19,129 nucleotides of DNA from Candidatus Atribacteria bacterium (GTDB lineage: Bacteria; Bipolaricaulota; Bipolaricaulia; UBA7950; UBA9294), in assembly GCA_004525685.1 (NCBI GenBank), contig SPBW01000023.1:1-19129 (forward strand), in the 5' to 3' direction. The notes beneath the pieces were generated by a model. The model was not told the origin of the DNA, did no database searches, and was given only the letters and a program-made list of their open reading frames with translations. The position numbers and the translations under genes are program-made. This document shows, piece after piece, positions 13,932-19,129 of the stretch; position 1 is the stretch's first letter; each line of letters begins with the position of its first letter.

Positions 13932-14393
13932 TTACGAGTCAAGATCCCTGAGAAACGCAAGGACCTCTTCTAGAGCGGGCACATCCCCAATGGGATAAAC
14001 CTTGATCCATCGGACGATGCCATCGCCATCGATGATGACGTTGGCGCGTTGAGAGGTGCCAGCATCCTCGCGGAAAAGCCCCAAGGCTTGAGCTACCCCG
14101 CCGTGAGGCCAGAAGTCAGCCAACAACGCCGTCTCCTTGACGTTCATCGACTCAGCCCACGCCTTTTTGCAGGGTGCCGAATCCACGCTAATGCCAAAGG
14201 CCACGGCATTCAATCCCTCAAACGTAGAAACATTCATCTCCAAGGCCTCCATCTGGCGCTGACACACGCCGGTCCAGGCCAGAGGGTGAAATGATAGAAG
14301 GATACGCTTGCCGCGAAGATCAGCCGACGACTGGATACGGCCATGTTGGTTCTTGAGTTCAAAATCTGGGGCTCTCGTTCCGGCAGGTATCAT
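13932..14393 (-). CDS. peroxiredoxin (AhpC/TSA, BCP-like)
   Basis: A 153-aa thiol peroxidase that reduces hydrogen peroxide and organic peroxides. The active-site motif is PLAWTGVC with peroxidatic Cys44, and the conserved Arg lies in SQRANVIID. A second Cys at 75 (SAPCKKAWAES) may act as resolving residue. The thiol donor is not encoded in the window. The open frame extends far upstream through the beta subunit gene, but ATG 14393 follows that gene's TGA after a single base (TGATATG) and has AAGGAG nine bases before it, and the family starts with xPDFEL there. Position after the 2-oxoacid oxidoreductase and before superoxide reductase indicates co-expression in oxidative defence. Confidence 0.93.
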   Translation of the reverse strand: MIPAGTRAPDFELKNQHGRIQSSADLRGKRILLSFHPLAWTGVCQRQMEALEMNVSTFEGLNAVAFGISVDSAPCKKAWAESMNVKETALLADFWPHGGVAQALGLFREDAGTSQRANVIIDGDGIVRWIKVYPIGDVPALEEVLAFLRDLDS

Positions 14394-14394
14394 A

Positions 14395-15300
14395 TCACTG
14401 TGCTCCTTTGTACGGCTCCCTGAATGAAGGTGTAGCATCGATCCGAAGCGCTGCAAGACGTTTGCGCACGATGCCCGGATCAAGGGCCTGCAGCTCGAAG
14501 AGCGGCTTGCCTGCGGTCTGTTGTCGATAGACCGCGCCGAAGGTCTCCCGAGCTGGCTTCTCATAGAGAACGCCGATCGGGAATGCATCTGGCGCTTCCA
14601 ACGCAAGAGCAATCGCCTGATTGCGATGGGTGGGATCATGGTCATCTGGAATGGGGATCGCGCGTTCCTTGTACCACTCTACGGGATGATTGCCCCAGGT
14701 GATACAGGGCTGAATGATGTCGACAAGCGAGAGTCCGCGATGGGCGATGGCCCGCTGCAACAGAGCAGAGAGGCCCTCCAGATCACCGGCATAGCCCCTC
14801 GCCACAAACGTGCAGTCATGGACAATGGCGGTAGCCAGCATTTGCGAGGGATCGATCGCCACGCCATCGAATTGCATGCGCGTCGTCTCTCCGCGGCGCG
14901 TCGTCGGCGAGCCCTGCCCCTTGGTCAGGGCATAGATCTGATTGTCGTGGACGATGACCGTGATATCGGGGTTGCGGCGAAAGGCATGGAGCAAGTGGTT
15001 GCCGCCTTCTCCGTAGATACAGCCATCACCTGAGGTCACGATCGTCTTCAGAGCAGGGTTGGCGATGTGAATGCCAATGGCCGCAGGAATCGATCGGCCA
15101 TGCAAGCCATTGAAGACGTTGGCAGCGATGTAATGCGGCGTCTTGGCCGCCTGCCCGATGCCAGAGACCAGACACACCTGGTGCGGTGCCAGATCAAGGG
15201 CGCTTAGTGCACGTTTGAGTGCCGTCTGAATGCCAAAGTTCGGGCATCCGGGACACCATTGGTTCTCTGCCGTCGTCTTGAAGGCATCGATGGGGATCAT
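14395..15300 (-). CDS. korB: 2-oxoacid:ferredoxin oxidoreductase, beta subunit
   Basis: This subunit binds thiamine pyrophosphate and one [4Fe-4S] cluster. The 301-aa protein has WCPGCP with Cys16 and Cys19, a third Cys in QPCITW, and the TPP motif GDGCIYGEGGNHLLHA followed by NQIYALTKGQ. With the gamma-alpha protein it would oxidise a 2-oxoacid (2-oxoglutarate, or another 2-oxoacid) to the acyl-CoA while reducing ferredoxin. Its ATG overlaps the TGA of the alpha subunit by four bases (ATGA), so translation is coupled, and its own stop lies one base before the peroxiredoxin start. Substrate preference cannot be read from sequence with certainty. Confidence 0.93.
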   Translation of the reverse strand: MIPIDAFKTTAENQWCPGCPNFGIQTALKRALSALDLAPHQVCLVSGIGQAAKTPHYIAANVFNGLHGRSIPAAIGIHIANPALKTIVTSGDGCIYGEGGNHLLHAFRRNPDITVIVHDNQIYALTKGQGSPTTRRGETTRMQFDGVAIDPSQMLATAIVHDCTFVARGYAGDLEGLSALLQRAIAHRGLSLVDIIQPCITWGNHPVEWYKERAIPIPDDHDPTHRNQAIALALEAPDAFPIGVLYEKPARETFGAVYRQQTAGKPLFELQALDPGIVRKRLAALRIDATPSFREPYKGAQ

Positions 15301-16979
15301 GAAACCTCCTCTGACGTGGAGCCCACCACTTCGGCAACAATGGATCTTGCATCAAGGGGCATCCCGTCGTAGCGGCCAATCGTGCCGGCAAGGCGAATGT
15401 GCCACTCTGCTTGGAGAAGGTGCGCAAATTGCCCCGTTGCATTGCCCTCGATGCTCCAGTACTCAACGTCGTCTGGCAGCGTGAGATGAGGCAGCGGCCA
15501 GACCTCAGTGAAGTGCAGTGCTCCGAAGGGCTTCCCGTCTGCGCGAAGAAGGTCTATGGCTTCGACGACAGCGGCGCGCGATGACCCCCAGCTGATGAGA
15601 ACGGACCGTGCTCCATCCGTGCGATAGGGTTCAGGCAGAGCCATCTCCCCCTTGAGACGACGTGCTTTTTCTAAGCGTTTCTCCACCATCGCAGGGCGAG
15701 TGATCTCCAGATCTTCGGTGATATGTCCGGTTTCGTCGTGCTCATCGGAATCGATCAACACAAGATGTTCAGACTGCCCCAATGCCAATCGAGGAGAAAT
15801 GCCGTTCTCAGTCAGCGCGTAACGCTGATAAGAAGCGACTCCAGAAGGATCGGCCAGGCCTGATGAGACGGGCTGTTCAGGAATCTTTAGGTCAGGCAGG
15901 CTGAAATGGCTATCTGCGAGCAGTTGATCTGTCAGCACAAGAACCGGCATCTGATAACGCTCCGCCAGATCGAACGCGCGGAAGGTAACATCTGCGGCAT
16001 CTTGAGGATTCGAGGGAGCCAGCACAGCGCGCGGGAATTCCCCGTGGCCTCCGTGAATGGCGAAGTTGAGGTCCTCTTGGGCCGTTCTCGTGGGCAAACC
16101 CGTGGCGGGTCCCGGTCGCTGGGCAACGACAATTACCAGAGGTGTTTCCGTCATGCCCGCCAGGCTCAAGCCCTCTGTCATCAAAGCAAACCCACCGCCT
16201 GATGTGGCCGTCATAGCGCGCGCACCAGCGGCACTGGCACCCAACGACATGTTGATAGCGGCGATCTCGTCTTCGACCTGTTCGACAAAAACACCCAGCT
16301 CGGGATCCTTGGCAAAAGCGGTCATGATCCCTGTGGCCGGAGACATCGGGTAGGCTGCCATGAAGCGGCATCCGGCCGCTGCAGCAGCCAGCGGAATGAT
16401 CTCGTGAACCGAGGCAAGAGTGAATGTTGAGGCAGTTGATTTCATCGCAATGACGCTGGATGAAGAGCGAGACGCCGAGGCTCTTTCGTGCCCCAACTGG
16501 CTGGCCTCGATATTCTTCTGGAGAACGTCAGCAGGCAGTCTGGCGAATCGCTCGCGAATCGCTTCCTCAAGGATCTCCTGAGACAAACCCACTGCAGAAC
16601 CCAGGGCTCCTGCAGCGATTGAATTGGCAAAAAGGGGAGAGCCGAACTTCTCCCTGGCAAGTTCTTGGAAGGGAATAGGGGTCCCTTGACCACCCGGAGG
16701 CAATTCGCCCAACAGGATGCAGTTCGTGCTCGCTGTGTTCTCGTAGTGTGCTGCCGCCTCTAGGTTCAACGACAGAAGCACATCGGCATCGTGCCGCGGC
16801 GCATTCGGCCCTGAAGCGCGGATACGATAGGAGCTGTTGCCTCCACGAATTCGCGACTCATACTCCTTGGTTGTGAACACGCTGATTCCGCTTCGCAACA
16901 GAGCCCGAGCAACCACATCGCCAATGGTTTGGATGCCTTCGCCCGCTGCGCCAACGATGAAGATGCTCAGGTCGCACAT
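15297..16979 (-). CDS. korA: 2-oxoacid:ferredoxin oxidoreductase, gamma-alpha fusion subunit
   Basis: The 560-aa protein joins the gamma domain (about 1-165; IFIVGAAGEGIQTIG, then TKEYESRIRGG) to the alpha domain (about 179-560; AAYPMSPATGIM at 208-219, then VEDEIAAINMSLGASAAGARAMTATSGGG split by a short stretch). This fusion is known from two-subunit 2-oxoglutarate ferredoxin oxidoreductases. No ferredoxin-type delta domain is present, so an external ferredoxin is needed. The open frame starts earlier at 17114, inside the flavodiiron gene, but ATG 16979 follows that gene's TGA after one base, has an AGGAGAG site, and matches the family start. Acts with the beta subunit, whose gene overlaps its stop. 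Confidence 0.92.
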   Translation of the reverse strand: MCDLSIFIVGAAGEGIQTIGDVVARALLRSGISVFTTKEYESRIRGGNSSYRIRASGPNAPRHDADVLLSLNLEAAAHYENTASTNCILLGELPPGGQGTPIPFQELAREKFGSPLFANSIAAGALGSAVGLSQEILEEAIRERFARLPADVLQKNIEASQLGHERASASRSSSSVIAMKSTASTFTLASVHEIIPLAAAAAGCRFMAAYPMSPATGIMTAFAKDPELGVFVEQVEDEIAAINMSLGASAAGARAMTATSGGGFALMTEGLSLAGMTETPLVIVVAQRPGPATGLPTRTAQEDLNFAIHGGHGEFPRAVLAPSNPQDAADVTFRAFDLAERYQMPVLVLTDQLLADSHFSLPDLKIPEQPVSSGLADPSGVASYQRYALTENGISPRLALGQSEHLVLIDSDEHDETGHITEDLEITRPAMVEKRLEKARRLKGEMALPEPYRTDGARSVLISWGSSRAAVVEAIDLLRADGKPFGALHFTEVWPLPHLTLPDDVEYWSIEGNATGQFAHLLQAEWHIRLAGTIGRYDGMPLDARSIVAEVVGSTSEEVS

Positions 16980-16980
16980 A

Positions 16981-18162
16981 TCACTCTCCTGATTGAAGTC
17001 CCTTGTGACGGGCCGCAATCTCATCAGCCAGCTTGTCCAGCTCCTTGTAGGTCTCTTGAGAGGGCAGGCCTTTCGTGAAGATAGGCTCCATCCATTCCGC
17101 CTTGAGCGTTCCACAGAGGTCCATTGTCTTCTCAGCCGCTTTACCTGCCCATCCGTAGGAGCCGATGACGGCTGCGTATTTCAGTTTAGGGCGAAGAGCG
17201 GCCGTAAGATAGGCGGCGAGAACGATACTCGGGTGTGGGCCGACGAGGACAGTCGGTGTTGCGAAAACGACAGTAGAGGCATCAACCAACTGGATGGCGT
17301 ACTCGCCGAGATCGGTCTTGGACATGTGGAACGAATGGACATGAACGCCCCGATCACTTAATGCCTCGATCAAGTGATCGACCATCAATGCTGTTGATCC
17401 ATGCATTGACGTATAGGGAATGACGACAAGGTTCTTGGGTTCATCGTGAACCCAGTGGTGATAGGCCTCCAGAATCCAAGATGGTTCATCGTGAACAGGG
17501 CCATGGCTGGGGGCAATGACGTCGATATCAAAGGGCTCCAGCTTCGTAAGGTGCCCCTTGATGAGGGAAGAAAAAGGCATCATGATCTCGGCGTAGTAGC
17601 GCTTGGCTGATTCACAGACGTGCGATCCATCGCCTGAGAACAGCTTGTCTGTGGCCAGATGCGATCCGAACAAATCACAGGTGAACAACACCTTCTCTTC
17701 ACGCAGATACGTCAGCATGGTTTCTGGCCAATGGACCCACGGTGCATGGATAAACTCGAACGTCCAGTTGCCCAAAGATAGCGTCTCGCCATCCTCGACA
17801 GCGCGAATGCGATCTTCAGGAATGCCCAGATGGTCGGCGATCATCGGTTTCGCCTTGGGACTGGAGATGACCTGTACGTTAGGGTATTTCTCCAGGATCA
17901 GCGGCGCGGAGCCGGAGTGATCTTGCTCGACATGCTGAATGATCAAATAGTCGAGATGATCGACCTCGTCAAGTTGAGCCATCAGGGCGGCGGACTTGGC
18001 AGGATCGGCTGTGTCGATGAGTGCCGTCTTCTCGCTCCCGCGGACGAGATACGCGTTGTAGCTAGTCCCATCCGGCAGCGGGATTAACTCGTCAAACATC
18101 CTTCGCTCCCAGTCGATGGAACCCATCCACGAAATACCCGATTTGATCTCTCTCGCCTTCAA
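16981..18162 (-). CDS. flavodiiron protein (rubredoxin:oxygen oxidoreductase, FprA type)
   Basis: A cytoplasmic enzyme that reduces O2 to water (or NO to N2O) with electrons from rubredoxin. The 393-aa product has a metallo-beta-lactamase-like domain with diiron ligands H77-x-E79-x-D81-H82, a later His in APWVHWP, Asp in CDLFGSH and His in PSHGPVH, then a flavodoxin-like FMN domain beginning near VIPYTSMHGSTA. The start is most likely TTG 18162, giving MKAREIKSGI: family members start at this point and GAGGAGGG lies four bases upstream. A longer ATG frame from 18207 has no good ribosome binding site. Rubredoxin is encoded 165 bases upstream, a direct functional partner. The stop is one base before korA. 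Confidence 0.95.
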   Translation of the reverse strand: MKAREIKSGISWMGSIDWERRMFDELIPLPDGTSYNAYLVRGSEKTALIDTADPAKSAALMAQLDEVDHLDYLIIQHVEQDHSGSAPLILEKYPNVQVISSPKAKPMIADHLGIPEDRIRAVEDGETLSLGNWTFEFIHAPWVHWPETMLTYLREEKVLFTCDLFGSHLATDKLFSGDGSHVCESAKRYYAEIMMPFSSLIKGHLTKLEPFDIDVIAPSHGPVHDEPSWILEAYHHWVHDEPKNLVVIPYTSMHGSTALMVDHLIEALSDRGVHVHSFHMSKTDLGEYAIQLVDASTVVFATPTVLVGPHPSIVLAAYLTAALRPKLKYAAVIGSYGWAGKAAEKTMDLCGTLKAEWMEPIFTKGLPSQETYKELDKLADEIAARHKGLQSGE

Positions 18163-18174
18163 GACACCCTCCTC
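18163..18174 (-). promoter_or_regulatory. ribosome binding site selecting a TTG start
   Basis: GAGGAGGG occupies 18174-18167 on the minus strand, four to five bases before TTG 18162. The alternative ATG at 18207 lacks such a site. This decides the flavodiiron start. Confidence 0.75.
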
Positions 18175-18280
18175 AGCATACGAATCCAGATCTGGGTCGA
18201 TACGCATGTCACTTGGAGATCTCTGCTTCCCGTGACCCTAAGCTGGTGGCTCATCTCTGCGTGAACACCTATCCCAACTG

Positions 18281-18312
18281 GGAGAAATCCTTCTGTTGAG
18301 AAGGATTTCTCC
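18281..18312. terminator. perfect 14-bp hairpin downstream of rubredoxin
   Basis: GGAGAAATCCTTCT (18281-18294) pairs exactly with 18299-18312 around a GTTG loop. It lies 15 bases beyond the rubredoxin stop and 118 bases upstream of the flavodiiron start on the minus strand. No U-run follows, so it may reduce read-through or stabilise the upstream message rather than end transcription fully. Confidence 0.5.
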
Positions 18313-18327
18313 AACCGGCCCATTGGG

Positions 18328-18486
18328 TTAGGCTTGCTCAAAGAACTCCTTACCCACACCGCATTCAGGACAGACCCAATCCTCAGGCAAGCTTTCAAAG
18401 GCCGTTCCTGCGGCGATCTTATTGGCCGGATCTCCCACAGCTGGGTCATAAATGTATCCACACACGGTGCACACCCATTTTTCCAT
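18328..18486 (-). CDS. rubredoxin
   Basis: A 52-aa FeCys4 electron carrier with C6-x2-C9 (WVCTVCGYIYDP) and C39-x2-C42 (DWVCPECG), full-length for the family. It would pass electrons from the flavin reductase or other NAD(P)H enzymes to the flavodiiron protein, and perhaps to the ferritin-like protein and peroxide or superoxide reductases. Two ATGs are adjacent; the second (18486) is chosen because AAAGGAG is then six bases upstream and the product begins MEKWVC as is typical. The start overlaps the flavin reductase stop by one base (TGATG), so translation is coupled. Confidence 0.96.
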   Translation of the reverse strand: MEKWVCTVCGYIYDPAVGDPANKIAAGTAFESLPEDWVCPECGVGKEFFEQA

Positions 18487-19007
18487 CATGAACTCCTTTC
18501 CTTGCGTAGCGTCTTGCGATACTCGTTGTACGTCAGCGGCTCGCCTTCGCCGCGTGTTCCTGCGCGATCGACTGAAGCGACAAACAGAGAATGCGTGCCC
18601 AAATCGACCGTCTTTTCTGGCATCACGGTGCAGTCGAACACGGCCACAGCGTCGGGCAAAAAGGGGATGCCCTGCTCGTTTACTTCGTGTTCGAATCCTG
18701 CGAACTTGTCCACATCGCGGCCTGATTGGAAGCCGAATCGCTTCACGACATCCGAGCACGTGGGATTGTCTCGATCCAACACACTGACGCAGAATCGCCA
18801 GGATTCGCGGATCATGTCGTGGGTGAGAGACTTGTTCCCCACGCCGATGGCGATGCGCGGCGGCGCATTGGTGACCTGCATCAATGCGTCGAGACATTGG
18901 CCATTGACCTTTTCCCCGCTCTTGGTCGTCAAGATGTAGAGTCCATGGGTCACCTGGAACAAGGCCACATTGACTGGGCCCGACTCGGTTACGTAGCTGA
19001 AAGCCAT
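18486..19007 (-). CDS. flavin reductase-like FMN-binding protein
   Basis: The 173-aa product has the flavin-reductase split-barrel layout: FQVTHGLYILTTKSGEKVNG, QVTNAPPRIAIGV, then NKSLTHDMIRESWRFCVSVLD and a GxHSLFVASV strand near the end. In anaerobes this domain is found alone or fused to rubredoxin (high-molecular-weight rubredoxin), passing electrons from NAD(P)H through FMN to rubredoxin. Here the rubredoxin is the next gene and shares a base with it, the split version of that fusion. AAAGGA precedes the ATG by five bases. It lies 11 bases after an upstream partial gene. Confidence 0.9.
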   Translation of the reverse strand: MAFSYVTESGPVNVALFQVTHGLYILTTKSGEKVNGQCLDALMQVTNAPPRIAIGVGNKSLTHDMIRESWRFCVSVLDRDNPTCSDVVKRFGFQSGRDVDKFAGFEHEVNEQGIPFLPDAVAVFDCTVMPEKTVDLGTHSLFVASVDRAGTRGEGEPLTYNEYRKTLRKERSS

Positions 19008-19018
19008 ACGGTTCCTTT

Positions 19019-19129
19019 CTATGCCTCTGCAGGGGGAAGAATCGGTCCTGCAACGCGGGTCCCAAGTTCTCGATCTGCCATCAGAAGGCCATGCCCTGAG
19101 TCGCCGATGAGTTCAAGCATGTCGATGAC
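19019..19129 (-). CDS. 3' end of an unidentified gene (partial)
   Basis: The last 36 codons of a minus-strand gene entering from the right. They read VIDMLELIGDSGHGLLMADR and end in LPPAEA before a TAG at 19021-19019. The residue composition looks like real coding sequence, and the 11-base gap to flavin reductase suggests one operon. The family is not recognisable from this fragment. Confidence 0.5.
   Translation of the reverse strand, partial: VIDMLELIGDSGHGLLMADRELGTRVAGPILPPAEA

Noticed and set aside
13959..14645. Long frame running antisense or out of frame through korB and redox genes
   Set aside because: These long frames are by-products of coding sequence in another frame; they lack ribosome binding sites and family signatures.
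16980..17114. Upstream-extended start for korA, and similar extensions for peroxiredoxin, metK, nitroreductase, superoxide reductase and esterase
   Set aside because: The extra N-terminal residues overlap other genes or promoter sequence, are not conserved-looking, and internal ATGs have good ribosome binding sites where the families begin.

Overview
This window looks like part of a bacterial chromosome from an anaerobic or microaerophilic organism. Start sites are mostly preceded by clear AGGAGG-type ribosome binding sites. The gene set combines ordinary housekeeping genes (HslV/HslU, ThrRS, MetK, biotin ligase) with iron-based oxygen and superoxide defence typical of anaerobes (superoxide reductase, desulforedoxin, rubredoxin, flavodiiron protein, ferredoxin-dependent 2-oxoacid oxidoreductase). 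I cannot name the phylum from sequence alone; a deep-branching or candidate bacterial phylum is a reasonable guess.

Left edge (1-343): a minus-strand gene begins at base 15 and leaves the window. The spacer beside it carries three DnaA-box-like 9-mers in one orientation, followed by five CTA triplets. This is the layout expected of a bacterial replication origin (DnaA boxes plus DnaA-trio), so the truncated gene may be dnaA.

344-7508, mainly plus strand: hslV and hslU form an operon, followed by thrS. A MgtC-type membrane protein gene then appears broken by two frameshifts. metK (minus) converges on it and diverges from birA. A ferritin-like diiron protein follows.

7660-9643, minus strand: a strong hairpin, then three consecutive small zinc-ribbon proteins resembling the amino-group carrier LysW, read from an extended -10 promoter. 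Next comes a two-gene unit of a small two-helix membrane protein and a secreted DOMON-domain protein whose reading frame is interrupted at a seven-G tract.

9769-12247: an SDR protein with an altered active site, a MarR regulator, and a divergently transcribed esterase with a C-terminal TPR-like region. The esterase promoter overlaps inverted repeats suitable for MarR binding.

12274-19129, all minus strand: a redox cluster. In transcription order it contains the end of an unknown gene, flavin reductase, rubredoxin, flavodiiron protein, 2-oxoacid:ferredoxin oxidoreductase (gamma-alpha fusion plus beta), peroxiredoxin, superoxide reductase, a leader-like small ORF, desulforedoxin and nitroreductase. 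Several genes overlap or are one base apart. The likely logic is that 2-oxoacid oxidation and NAD(P)H supply electrons to rubredoxin-type carriers, which feed O2, peroxide and superoxide reduction. Spacers in this cluster hold long near-perfect hairpins, two with a stop codon in or at the loop, and a 74-bp tandem repeat.
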